Shown in pieces: positions 1-12,440 of a stretch of DNA of 64,000 nucleotides. Position numbers and translations under genes: made by a program. Positions within the stretch are counted from its first letter, which is position 1, and each line of letters starts with the position of its first letter. The notes under the pieces are model-generated. The model made no database searches. It had not been told where the DNA came from and saw nothing but the letters and a program-made list of their open reading frames with translations. This DNA comes from Schoenoplectus triqueter (lineage: Eukaryota > Streptophyta > Magnoliopsida > Poales > Cyperaceae), in the NCBI GenBank assembly GCA_964058805.1, contig CAXKVV010002144.1:930001-994000 (forward strand), given 5' to 3'.

Positions 1-3000
1 CCATTTTCATGTTTTGCGCTCCCCGACTCATTTTCGACGGTACCGATGGCGTCGAGACCCGTTTTCATGTTCTGCGCTCGCGGACTCGGTATCGGCGGTC
101 CCGAGGGCGTCGAGTCCCGTTTTCATGTTTTGCGCTCCCGGACTCGTTTTCGGCGGTACCGAGGGTGTCAGGTCCCGTTTTCCTGTTTTGCGCACCCGGA
201 CTCGTTTTCGGCGGTACCGAGTGCGTCGGTCCCGTTTTCATGTTTTGCGCTCCCCGACTCGTTTTCGGCGGTACCGATGTCGTCGGGACCCATTTTCATG
301 TTTTGCGCTCCCGGACCCGGTTTCGGCGGTACCGAGGGCGTCGGGTCCCGTTTTCATATTTTGCGCGCCCGAACTCGGTTTCGGCGGTACTGAGGGCGTC
401 GAGTCCCGTTTTCATGTTTTGCGCCCCCGGACTCGTTTTCGGCGGTACCGAGGGCGTCGGGTCCCGTGTTCATGTTTTGCGCTCCCCGACTCGTTTTCGG
501 CGGTACCGATGGCGTCGGGACCCGTTTTCATGTTTTGCGCTCCCGGACTCGATGTCGGCAGTACCGTGGGCGTCGGGTCCCGTTTTCATGTTTTGCGTGC
601 CCGAACTCGGTTTCGGCGGTACCGAGGGCGTCGGTTCTCGTTTTCATGTTTTGCGCCCCCGGAATCGTTTTCGGCGGTACCGAGGGCGTCGGGTCCCGTG
701 TTCTGGTTTTGCGCTCCCCGACTCGTTTTCGGCGGTACCGATGGCGTCGGGACCCGTTTTCATGTTTTGCGCTGCCCGACTCGTTTGCGGCGGTACCGTT
801 GGCGTCGGGACCCGTTTTCATGTTTTGCGTGCCCGAACTCGGTTTCGGCGGTACCGAGGGCGTGGGGACCCGTTTTCATGTTTTGCGCACTCGGACTCGT
901 TTTCGGCACCGCCGAGGGTGTCGGCTCCCGTTTTCATGTTTTGCGCAACCGGACTCGTTATCGGCGGTACCGAGGGCGTCGGTCCCGTTTTCAGGTTCTG
1001 CGCTCCCCGACTCGTTTTCGGCGGTACCGATGGCGTCGGGACCCGTTTTCATGGTTTGCGCTCTCGGACTCGATTTCGGCAGTACCGAGGGCGTCGGGTC
1101 CCGTTTTCATGTTTTGCGCCCCCGGACTCATTTTCGGCGGTACCGAGGGCGTCGGGTCCCGTGTTCATATTTTGCGCTCCCCGACTCGTTTTCAACGGTA
1201 CCGTGGGCGTCGGGTCCCGTTTGCATGTTTTGCGGGCCCGGACTCATTTTCGACGGTACCGAGGGCGTCGGGTACCGTTTTCATGTTTTGCGCTCCCAGA
1301 CTCGTTTTCAACGGTACCGTGGGCGTCGGGTCCCGTTTGCATGTTTTCCTTTCCCCGACAAGTTTGCGGCGGTACCGTTGGCGTCGGGACCCGTTTTCAT
1401 GTTTTGCGCTCGCGGAATCGGTTTCGGCCGTACCGAGGGCGTCGGGTCCCGTTTTCATGTTTTGCGCGCCCGAACTCGGTTTCGGCGGTACCGAGGGAGT
1501 CGTGTCCCGTTATCATGTTTTGCGGGCCCGGACTCATTTTCGACGGTACCGAGGGCGTCGGGTACCGTTTTCATGTTTTGCGCTCCCAGACTCGTTTTCA
1601 ACGGTACCGTGGGCGTCGGGTCCCGTTTGCATGTTTTCCTTTCCCCGACAAGTTTGCGGCGGTACCGTTGGCGTCGGGACCCGTTTTCATGTTTTGCGCT
1701 CGCGGAATCGGTTTCGGCCGTACCGAGGGCGTCGGGTCCCGTTTTCATGTTTTGCGCGCCCGAACTCGGTTTCGGCGGTACCGAGGGCGTCGGGTCTCGT
1801 TTTCATGTTTTGCGCGCCCGAACTCGGTTTCGGCGGTACCGAGGGCGTCGGGTCTCGTTTTCATGTTTTGCGCGCCCGGACTCATTTTCGGCGGTACCGA
1901 GGGAGTCGTGTCCCGTTTACATGTTTTGCGAGCCCGGACTCATTTTCGGCGGTATCGAGGGCGTCGGGTAGCGTTTTCATGTTTTGCGCTCCCGGACTCG
2001 TTTTCAACGGTACCGCGGGTGTCGGGTCCCGTTTGCATGTTTTGCTTTCCCCGACTCATTTGCGGCGGTACCGTTGGCGTCGGGACCCGTTTTCATGTTT
2101 TGCGCTCTCGGACTCGGTTTCGGCAGTACCGAGGGCGTCGGGTCCCGTTTTCATGTTTTGCGCGCCCGAACTCGGTTTCGGCGGTACCGAGGGCGTCGGG
2201 TCTCGTTTTCATGTTTTGCGCTCCCGGACTCGTTTTCGGCGGTACCGAGGGCGTCGGTCCTGTTTTCATGTTTTGCGCTCCCCGACTCGTTTTCGGCGGT
2301 ACCGATGGCGTCGGGACCCGTTTTCATGTTTTGCGCTCTCGGAATCGATTTCGGCCGCACCGAGGGCGTCGGGTCCCGTTTTCATGTTTTGCGCTCGCGG
2401 ACTCATTTTCGGCGGCACCGATGGCGTCGGGTCCCGTTTTCATGTTTTGCGCTCGCGGACTCATTTTCGGCGGTACCGAGGGCGTCGGGTCCCGTGTTCA
2501 GGTTTTGCGCTCCCCGACACGTTTTCGGCGGTACCAATGGCGTCGGGACCCGTTTTCATGTTTTGCGCTCCCCGACTCGTTTGTGGCGGTACCGTTGGCG
2601 TCGGGACCCGTTTTCATGTTTTGCGCGCCCGAACTCGGTTTCGGCGGTACCGAGGGCGTCGGGTCCCGTTTTCATGTTTTGGGCTCTCGGACTCGTTTTC
2701 TGCACCGCCGAGGGCGTCGGGACCCGTTTTCATGTTTTGCGCACTCGGACTCGTTTTCGGCACTGCCGAGGGTGTCGGCTCCCGTTTTCATGTTTTGCGC
2801 ACCCGGACTCTTTATCGCGGTACCGAGGGCGTCGGTCCCGTTTTCAGGTTCTGCGCTCCCCGACTCGTTTTCGGCGGTACCGATGCCGTCGGGACCCGTT
2901 TTCATGGTTTGCGCTCTCGGACTCGATTTCGGCAGTACCGAGGGCGTCGGGTCCCGTTTTCATGTTTTGCGCCCCCGGACTCATTTTCGACGGTACCGAG

Positions 3001-6000
3001 GGCGTCGGGTCCCGTGTTCATATTTTGCGCTCCCCGACTCGTTTTTGGCGTTACAGATGGTGTCGGGACCCGTTTTCATGTTTTGCGCTCTCGGACTCGA
3101 TTTCGGCTGTACCGAGGGCGTCGGGACCCGTTTTCATGTTTTGCGAGCCCGAACTCGGTTTCGGCGGTACCGAGGGCTTCAGGTCCAGTTTTCATGTTTT
3201 GCGCACCCGGACTCAGTTTCGACGGTACCGAGGGCGTCGGGTCCCGTGTTCATGTTTTGCGCTCCGTGACTCGTTTTCGGCGGAACCGATGGCGTCGGGA
3301 CCCGTTTTCATGTTTTGCGCTCTCGGACTCATTTTCGGCGGTACCGTTGACGTCGGGTCCCGTTTTCATGTTTTGCACTTCCGAACTCGGTTTCGGCGGT
3401 TCAGATGGTGTCGGGTCCCGTTTTCATGTTTTGCTCTCCCGGACTCATTTTCAGCGGTACCGAGGGCGTCGGGTCCCGTTTTCATGTTTTGCGCGCCCGA
3501 ACTCTGTTTCGGCGGTACCGAGGGCGTCGGGTCTCGTTTTCATGTTTTAAGCGCCCGGACTCATTTTCGGCGGTACCGAGGGAGTCGTGTCCCGTATTCA
3601 TGTTTTGCGGGCCCGGACTCATTTTCGGTGGTACCGAGGGCGTCGGGTACCGTTTTCATGTTTTGCGCTCCCAGACTCGTTTTCAACGGTACCGTGGGCG
3701 TCGGGTCCCGTTTGCATGTTTTCCTTTCCCCGACAAGTTTGCGGCGGTACCGTTGGCGTCGGGACCCGTTTTCATATTTTGCGCTCGCGGACTCGGTTTC
3801 GGCAGTACAGAGGGCGTCGGGTCCCGTTTTCATGTTTTGTGCGCCCGAACTCGGTTTCGGCGGTACCGAGGGCGTCGGGTCTCGTTTTCATGTTTTGCGC
3901 GCCCGAACTCGGTTTCGGCGGTACCGAGGGCGTCGGGTCTCGTTTTCATGTTTTGCGCGCCCGGACTCATTTTCGGCGGTACCGAGGGAGTCGTGTCCCG
4001 TTTTCATGTTTTGCGTGCCCGGACTCATTTTCAGCGGTACCGAGGGCGTCGGGTACCGTTTTCATGTTTTGCGCTCCCGGACTCGTTTTCAACGGTACCG
4101 AGGGCGTCGGGTCCCGTTTGCATGTTTTGCTTTCGCCGACTCATTTGTGGCGGTACCGTTGGCGTCGGGACCCGTTTTCATGTTTTGCGCTCTCGGACTC
4201 GGTTTCGGCAGTACCGAGGGCGTCGGGTCCCGTTTTCATGTTTTGCGCGCCCGAACTCGGTTTCGGCGGTACCGAGGGCGTCGGGTCTCGTTTTCATGTT
4301 TTGCGCTCCCGGACTCGTTTTCGGCGGTACCGAGGTCGTCGGTCCTGTTTCCATGTTTTGCGCTCCCCGACTCGTTTTCGGCGGTACCGAGGGCGTCGGG
4401 ACCCGTTTTCATGTTTTGCGCTCTCGGACTCGATTTCGGCCGCACCGAGGGCGTCGGGTCCCGTTTTCATGTTTTGCGCTCGCGGACTCATTTTCGGCGG
4501 CACCGATGGCGTCGGGTCCCGTTTTCATGTTTTGCGCCCCCGGACTTTTTTTCGGCCGTACCGAGGGCGTCGGGTCCCGTTTTCATGTTTTGCGCGCCCG
4601 AACTCGGTTTCGGCGGTACCGAGGGCGTCGGGTACCGTTTTCATGTTTTGCGCTCCCGGACTCGTTTTCAACGGTACCGAGGGCGTCGGGTCCCGTTTGC
4701 ATGTTTTGCTTTCCCCGACTCATTTGCGGCAGTACCGTTGGCGACGGGACCCGTTTTCATGTTTTGCGCTCTCGGACTCGGTTTCGGCCGTACCGAGGGC
4801 GTCGGGTCCCGTTTTCATGTTTTGCGCGCCCGAACTCGGTTTCGGCGGTACCGAGGGCGTCGGGTCTCATTTTCATGTTTTGCGCTCCCGGACTCGTTTT
4901 CGGCGGTACCGAGGGCGTCGGTCCTGTTTTCATGTTTTGCGCTCTCGGACTCGATTTCGGCCGCACCGAGGGCGTCGGGTCCCGTTTTCATGTTTTGCGC
5001 TCGCGGACTCATTTTCGGCGGCACCGAGGGCGTCGGGTCCCGTTTTCATGTTTTGCGCTCGCGGACTCATTTTCGGCGGCACCGAGGGCGTCGGGTCCCG
5101 TTTTCATGTTTTGCGCTCGCGGACTCATTTTCGGCGGCACCGATGGCGTCGGGTCCCGTTTTCATGTTTTGCGCTCGCGGACTCGATTTCGGCCGTACCG
5201 AGGGCGTCGGGTCCCGTTTTCATGTTTTGCGCGCCGGAACTCGGTTTCGGCGGTACCGAGGGCTTCGGGTCCCGTTTTCATGTTTTGCGCCCCCGGACTC
5301 GTTTTCGGCGGTACCGAGGGCGTCGGGTCCCGTGTTCATGTTTTGCGCTCCGCGACACGTTTTCGGCGGTACCGATGGCGTCGGGACCCGTTTTCATGTT
5401 TGGCGCTCGCGGACTCGATTTCGGCCGTACCGAGGGCGTCGGGTCCCGTTTTCATGTTTTGCGCGCCCGAACTTGGTTTCGGCTGTACCGAGGGCGTCGG
5501 GTCTCGTCTTCATGTTTTGCGCTCCCGGACTCGTTTTCGGCGGTACCGAGGGCGTCGGTCCTGTTTTCATGTTTTGCGCTCTCGGACTCGATTTCGGTGG
5601 CACCGATGGCGTCGGGACCCGTTTTCATGTGTTGCGCTCTCGGACTCATTTTCGGCGGCGCCGATGGCGTCGTGTCCCGTTTTCATGTTTTGCGCCCCCG
5701 GACTCTTTTTCGGCCGTACCGACGGCGTCGGGTCCCGTTTTCATGTTTTGCGCGCCCGAACTCGGTTTCGGCGGTACCGAGGGCGTCGGGTCCCGTTTTC
5801 ATGTTTTGCGCTCCCGGACTCGTTTTCGGCGGTACCGAGGGCGTCAGGTCCCGTGTTCATGTTTTGCGATCCGCGACTCGTTTTCGGCGGTACCGACGGC
5901 GTCGGGACCCGTTTTCATGTTTTGCGCTCTCGGACTTGTTTTCGGCGGTACAGAGGGCGACGGGTCCCAATTTCATGTTTTCCGCGCCCGGATTCGTTTT

Positions 6001-6198
6001 CGGCAGTACCAAAGGCGTCGGTTCCCGTTTTCTTAATTTGGGCGCTCGAACTCGTTTTCGGCGGTAACGACGGCGTCGGGTCTCGTTTTCACGTTTTGCG
6101 CGCCCGGACTCGGTTTCGGCGGTACCGAGGGAGTCGTGTCCCGTTTTCATGTTTTGCGCGCCCGGACCCGGTTTCGTCGGTACCGAGGGCGTCGGGTC
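1..6198. repeat. 109-monomer higher-order repeat, copy 1 (cut by window edge)
   Basis: This segment is repeated almost base for base at 6199-12440. Base 1 aligns with 6199, and most of the copy aligns at an offset of 6,314 bp. The offset equals 109 x 58 = 6,322 minus 8. The 8 missing bases are visible: seven monomers read GTCGGTCC instead of GTCGGGTCC (near 981, 2247, 2833, 4340, 4918, 5548 and 6424) and one reads TTTATCGCGG (near 2816). The offset steps between 6,140, 6,198, 6,314 and 6,372 across the copy, always by whole monomers. The copies have therefore since gained or lost complete monomers. Differences otherwise are scattered single substitutions. Confidence 0.9.
1231..1810. repeat. 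5-monomer tandem duplication (2 x 290 bp) inside HOR copy 1
   Basis: Two consecutive 290-bp (5 x 58) segments begin at the TGCGGGCCCGG variant at 1231 and 1521. They carry the same ordered variants: CCCAGACTCGTTTTCAACGG, then TTTCCTTTCCCCGACAAG, then CTCGCGGAATCGG, then the GCGCCCGAACTCGG monomer. A further related copy lies near 3609. Confidence 0.85.
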
Positions 6199-9100
6199 CC
6201 ATTTTCATGTTTTGCGCTCCCCGACTCATTTTCGACGGTACCGATGGCGTCGAGACCCGTTTTCATGTTCTGCGCTCGCGGACTCGGTATCGGCGGTCCC
6301 GAGGGCGTCGAGTCCCGTTTTCATGTTTTGCGCTCCCGGACTCGTTTTCGGCGGTACCGAGGGTGTCAGGTCCCGTTTTCCTGTTTTGCGCACCCGGACT
6401 CGTTTTCGGCGGTACCGAGTGCGTCGGTCCCGTTTTCATGTTTTGCGCTCCCCGACTCGTTTTCGGCGGTACCGATGGCGTCGGGTCCCGTTTTCATATT
6501 TTGCGCGCCCGAACTCGGTTTCGGCGGTACTGAGGGCGTCGGGTCCCGTTTTCATGTTTTGCGCCCCCGGACTCGTTTTCGGCGGTACCGAGGGCGTCGG
6601 GTCCCGTGTTCATGTTTTGCGCTCCCCGACTCGTTTTCGGCGGTACCGATGGCGTCGGGACCCGTTTTCATGTTTTGCGCTCCCGGACCCGGTTTCGGCG
6701 GTACCGAGGGCGTCGGGTCCCGTTTTCATATTTTGCGCGCCCGAACTCGGTTTCGGCGGTACTGAGGGCGTCGGGTCCCGTTTTCATGTTTTGCGCCCCC
6801 GGACACGTTTTCGGCGGTACCGAGGGCGTCGGGTCCCGTGTTCATGTTTTGCGCTCCCCGACTCGTTTTCGGCGGTACCGATGGCGTCGGGACCCGTTTT
6901 CATGTTTTGCGCTCCCGGACTCGATGTCGGCAGTACCGTGGGCGTCGGGTCCCGTTTTCATGTTTTGCGCCCCCGGAATCGTTTTCGGCGGTACCGAGGG
7001 CGTCGGGTCCCGTGTTCTGGTTTTGCGCTCCCCGACTCGTTTTCGGCGGTACCGATGGCGTCGGGACCCGTTTTCATGTTTTGCGCTGCCCGACTCGTTT
7101 GCGGCGGTACCGTTGGCGTCGGGACCCGTTTTCATGTTTTGCGTGCCCGAACTCGGTTTCGGCGGTACCGAGGGCGTCGGGTCCCGTTTTGATGTTTTGC
7201 GCTCTCGGACTCGTTTTCGGCACCGCCGAGGGCGTCGGGACCCGTTTTCATGTTTTGCGCACTCGGACTCGTGTTCGGCACCGCCGAGGGTGTCGGCTCC
7301 CGTTTTCATGTTTTGCGCAACCGGACTCGTTATCGGCGGTACCGAGGGCGTCGGTCCCGTTTTCAGGTTCTGCGCTCCCCGACTCGTTTTCGGCGGTACC
7401 GATGGCGTCGGGACCCGTTTTCATGGTTTGCGCTCTCGGACTCGATTTCGGCAGTACCGAGGGCGTCGGGTCCCGTTTTCATGTTTTGCGCCCCCGGACT
7501 CATTTTCGGCGGTACCGAGGGCGTCGGGTCCCGTGTTCATATTTTGCGCTCCCCGACTCGTTTTCAACGGTACCGTGGGCGTCGGGTCCCGTTTGCATGT
7601 TTTGCGGGCCCGGACTCATTTTCGACGGTACCGAGGGCGTCGGGTACCGTTTTCATGTTTTGCGCTCCCAGACTCGTTTTCAACGGTACCGTGGGCGTCG
7701 GGTCCCGTTTGCATGTTTTCCTTTCCCCGACAAGTTTGCGGCGGTACCGTTGGCGTCGGGACCCGTTTTCATGTTTTGAGCTCGCGGAATCGGTTTCGGC
7801 CGTACCGAGGGCGTCGGGTCCCGTTTTCATGTTTTGCGCGCCCGAACTCGGTTTCGGCGGTACCGAGGGAGTCGTGTCCCGTTATCATGTTTTGCGGGCC
7901 CGGACTCATTTTCGACGGTACCGAGGGCGTCGGGTACCGTTTTCATGTTTTGCGCTCCCAGACTCGTTTTCAACGGTACCGTGGGCGTCGGGTCCCGTTT
8001 GCATGTTTTCCTTTCCCCGACAAGTTTGCGGCGGTACCGTTGGCGTCGGGACCCGTTTTCATGTTTTGCGCTCGCGGAATCGGTTTCGGCCGTACCGAGG
8101 GCGTCGGGTCCCGTTTTCATGTTTTGCGCGCCCGAACTCGGTTTCGGCGGTACCGAGGGCGTCGGGTCTCGTTTTCATGTTTTGCGCGCCCGAACTCGGT
8201 TTCGGCGGTACCGAGGGCGTCGGGTCTCGTTTTCATGTTTTGCGCGCCCGGACTCATTTTCGGCGGTACCGAGGGAGTCGTGTCCCGTTTTCATGTTTTG
8301 CGAGCCCGGACTCATTTTCGGCGGTATCGAGGGCGTCAGGTACCGTTTTCATGTTTTGCGCTCCCGGACTCGTTTTCAACGGTACCGCGGGTGTCGGGTC
8401 CCGTTTGCATGTTTTGCTTTCCCCGACTCATTTGCGGCGGTACCGTTGGCGTCGGGACCCGTTTTCATGTTTTGCGCTCTCGGACTCGGTTTCGGCGGTA
8501 CCGAGGGCGTCGGGTCTCGTTTTCATGTTTTGCGCTCCCGGACTCGTTTTCGGCGGTACCGAGGGCGTCGGTCCTGTTTTCATGTTTTGCGCTCCCCGAC
8601 TCGTTTTCGGCGGTACCGATGGCGTCGGGACACGTTTTCATGTTTTGCGCTCTCGGAATCGATTTCGGCCGCACCGAGGGCGTCGGGTCCCGTTTTCATG
8701 TTTTGCGCTCGCGGACTCATTTTCGGCGGCACCGATGGCGTCGGGTCCCGTTTTCATGTTTTGCGCTCGCGGACTCATTTTCGGCGGTACCGAGGCCGTC
8801 GGGTCCCGTGTTCAGGTTTTGCGCTCCCCGACTCGTTTTCGGCGGTACCAATGGCGTCGGGACCCGTTTTCATGTTTTGCGCTCCCCGACTCGTTTGTGG
8901 CGGTACCGTTGGCGTCGGGACCCGTTTTCATGTTTTGCGCGCCCGAACTCGGTTTCGGCGGTACCGAGGGCGTCGGGTCCCGTTTTCATGTTTTGGGCTC
9001 TCGGACTCGTTTTCTGCACCGCCGAGGGCGTCGGGACCCGTTTTCATGTTTTGCGCACTCGGACTCGTTTTCGGCACTGCCGAGGGTGTCGGCTCCCGTT

Positions 9101-12100
9101 TTCATGTTTTGCGCACCCGGACTCTTTATCGCGGTACCGAGGGCGTCGGTCCCGTTTTCAGGTTCTGCGCTCCCCGACTCGTTTTCGGCGGTACCGATGC
9201 CGTCGGGACCCGTTTTCATGGTTTGCGCTCTCGGACTCGATTTCGGCAGTACCGAGGGCGTCGGGTCCCGTTTTCATGTTTTGCGCCCCCGGACTCATTT
9301 TCGACGGTACCGAGGGCGTCGGGTCCCGTGTTCATATTTTGCGCTCCCCGACTCGTTTTTGGCGTTACAGATGGTGTCGGGACCCGTTTTCATGTTTTGC
9401 GCTCTCGGACTCGATTTCGGCTGTACCGAGGGCGTCGGGACCCGTTTTCATGTTTTGCGAGCCCGAACTCGGTTTCGGCGGTACCGAGGGCTTCAGGTCC
9501 AGTTTTCATGTTTTGCGCACCCGGACTCAGTTTCGACGGTACCGAGGGCGTCGGGTCCCGTGTTCATGTTTTGCGCTCCGTGACTCGTTTTCGGCGGAAC
9601 CGATGGCGTCGGGACCCGTTTTCATGTTTTGCGCTCTCGGACTCATTTTCGGCGGTACCGTTGACGTCGGGTCCCGTTTTCATGTTTTGCACTTCCGAAC
9701 TCGGTTTCGGCGGTTCAGATGGTGTCGGGTCCCGTTTTCATGTTTTGCTCTCCCGGACTCGTTTTCAGCGGTACCGAGGGCGTCGGGTCCCGTTTTCATG
9801 TTTTGCGCGCCCGAACTCTGTTTCGGCGGTACCGAGGGCGTCGGGTCTCGTTTTCATGTTTTAAGCGCCCGGACTCATTTTCGGCGGTACCGAGGGAGTC
9901 GTGTCCCGTATTCATGTTTTGCGGGCCCGGACTCATTTTCGGTGGTACCGAGGGCGTCGGGTACCGTTTTCATGTTTTGCGCTCCCAGACTCGTTTTCAA
10001 CGGTACCGTGGGCGTCGGGTCCCGTTTGCATGTTTTCCTTTCCCCGACAAGTTTGCGGCGGTACCGTTGGCGTCGGGACCCGTTTTCATATTTTGCGCTC
10101 GCGGACTCGGTTTCGGCAGTACAGAGGGCGTCGGGTCCCGTTTTCATGTTTTGTGCGCCCGAACTCGGTTTCGGCGGTACCGAGGGCGTCGGGTCTCGTT
10201 TTCATGTTTTGCGCGCCCGAACTCGGTTTCGGCGGTACCGAGGGCGTCGGGTCTCGTTTTCATGTTTTGCGCGCCCGGACTCATTTTCGGCGGTACCGAG
10301 GGAGTCGTGTCCCGTTTTCATGTTTTGCGTGCCCGGACTCATTTTCAGCGGTACCGAGGGCGTCGGGTACCGTTTTCATGTTTTGCGCTCCCGGACTCGT
10401 TTTCAACGGTACCGCGGGCGTCGGGTCCCGTTTGCATGTTTTGCTTTCGCCGACTCATTTGTGGCGGTACCGTTGGCGTCGGGACCCGTTTTCATGTTTT
10501 GCGCTCTCGGACTCGGTTTCGGCAGTACCGAGGGCGTCGGGTCCCGTTTTCATGTTTTGCGCGCCCGAACTCGGTTTCGGCGGTACCGAGGGCGTCGGGT
10601 CTCGTTTTCATGTTTTGCGCTCCCGGACTCGTTTTCGGCGGTACCGAGGTCGTCGGTCCTGTTTCCATGTTTTGCGCTCCCCGACTCGTTTTCGGCGGTA
10701 CCGATGGCGTCGGGACCCGTTTTCATGTTTTGCGCTCTCGGACTCGATTTCGGCCGCACCGAGGGCGTCGGGTCCCGTTTTCATGTTTTGCGCTCGCGGA
10801 CTCATTTTCGGCGGCACCGATGGCGTCGGGTCCCGTTTTCATGTTTTGCGCCCCCGGACTTTTTTTCGGCCGTACCGAGGGCGTCGGGTCCCGTTTTCAT
10901 GTTTTGCGCGCCCGAACTCGGTTTCGGCGGTACCGAGGGCGTCGGGTACCGTTTTCATGTTTTGCGCTCCCGGACTCGTTTTCAACGGTACCGAGGGCGT
11001 CGGGTCCCGTTTGCATGTTTTGCTTTCCCCGACTCATTTGCGGCAGTACCGTTGGCGACGGGACCCGTTTTCATGTTTTGCGCTCTCGGACTCGGTTTCG
11101 GCCGTACCGAGGGCGTCGGGTCCCGTTTTCATGTTTTGCGCGCCCGAACTCGGTTTCGGTGGTACCGAGGGCGTCGGGTCTCATTTTCATGTTTTGCGCT
11201 CCCGGACTCGTTTTCGGCGGTACCGAGGGCGTCGGTCCTGTTTTCATGTTTTGCGCTCCCCGACACGTTTTCGGCGGTACCGATGGCGTCGGGACCCGTT
11301 TTCATGTTTTGCGCTCTCGGACTCGATTTCGGCCGCACCGAGGGCGTCGGGTCCCGTTTTCATGTTTTGCGCTCGCGGACTCATTTTCGGCGGCACCGAG
11401 GGCGTCGGGTCCCGTTTTCATGTTTTGCGCTCGCGGACTCATTTTCGGCGGCACCGATGGCGTCGGGTCCCGTTTTCATGTTTTGCGCTCGCGGACTCGA
11501 TTTCGGCCGTACCGAGGGCGTCGGGTCCCGTTTTCATGTTTTGCGCGCCGGAACTCGGTTTCGGCGGTACCGAGGGCTTCGGGTCCCGTTTTCATGTTTT
11601 GCGCCCCCGGACTCGTTTTCGGCGGTACCGAGGGCGTCGGGTCCCGTGTTCATGTTTTGCGCTCCGCGACACGTTTTCGGCGGTACCGATGGCGTCGGGA
11701 CCCGTTTTCATGTTTTGCGCTCGCGGACTCGATTTCGGCCGTACCGAGGGCGTCGGGTCCCGTTTTCATGTTTTGCGCGCCCGAACTTGGTTTCGGCTGT
11801 ACCGAGGGCGTCGGGTCTCGTCTTCATGTTTTGCGCTCCCGGACTCGTTTTCGGCGGTACCGAGGGCGTCGGTCCTGTTTTCATGTTTTGCGCTCTCGGA
11901 CTCGATTTCGGTGGCACCGATGGCGTCGGGACCCGTTTTCATGTGTTGCGCTCTCGGACTCATTTTCGGCGGCGCCGATGGCGTCGGGTCCCGTTTTCAT
12001 GTTTTGCGCCCCCGGACTCTTTTTCGGCCGTACCGACGGCGTCGGGTCCCGTTTTCATGTTTTGCGCGCCCGAACTCGGTTTCGGCGGTACCGAGGGCGT

Positions 12101-12440
12101 CGGGTCCCGTTTTCATGTTTTGCGCTCCCGGACTCGTTTTCGGCGGTACCGAGGGCGTCAGGTCCCGTGTTCATGTTTTGCGCTCCGCGACTCGTTTTCG
12201 GCGGTACCGACGGCGTCGGGACCCGTTTTCATGTTTTGCGCTCTCGGACTTGTTTTCGGCGGTACAGAGGGCGACGGGTCCCAATTTCATGTTTTCCGCG
12301 CCCGGATTCGTTTTCGGCAGTACCAAGGGCGTCGGTTCCCGTTTTCTTAATTTGGGCGCTCGAACTCGTTTTCGGCGGTAACGACGGCGTCGGGTCTCGT
12401 TTTCACGTTTTGCGCGCCCGGACTCGGTTTCGGCAGTACC
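6199..12440. repeat. 109-monomer higher-order repeat, copy 2
   Basis: This is the second copy of the 6.3-kb unit. It follows copy 1 through the monomer containing TTCTTAATTTGGG (near 12345, matching 6031) and diverges at about 12434, where copy 1 reads GAGGGAGTCGTG and copy 2 reads GAGGGCGTCGGG. Relative to copy 1 it has lost one monomer near 290 and gained a block of four near 6606-6840. It has lost one near 631, gained one near 7190 and lost one near 8490. Every event is a whole monomer. No third copy follows; the array passes into related but differently ordered monomers. Confidence 0.9.
7603..8182. repeat. 5-monomer tandem duplication (2 x 290 bp) inside HOR copy 2
   Basis: This is the exact counterpart of 1231-1810 at offset 6,372. 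Because the pair is present in both 6.3-kb copies, the 290-bp duplication is older than the 6.3-kb duplication. One difference is GTTTTGAGCTCGCGG at about 7778, where the first copy has GTTTTGCGCTCGCGG. Confidence 0.85.

Noticed and set aside
6842..7309. Minus-strand open frames of 60-230 codons
   Set aside because: Minus-strand frames are closed by the TGA inside the complement of TTTTCATG once every three monomers. Longer ones appear where a variant such as TTTTCACG, TTCAGG or GTTCATG changes that base. Their lengths cluster at a few values set by monomer count, as expected from the repeat.
6606..12350. A 1,914-codon open frame on the + strand, and many others over 1,000 codons
   Set aside because: The monomer has no stop in any + frame, all three frames are open together and give the same cyclic peptide, indels of 1-12 bp do not disturb openness, and the frames end only at chance variants such as CTCGTAG or CTAATTTT. 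No start context, codon bias or domain supports a gene.
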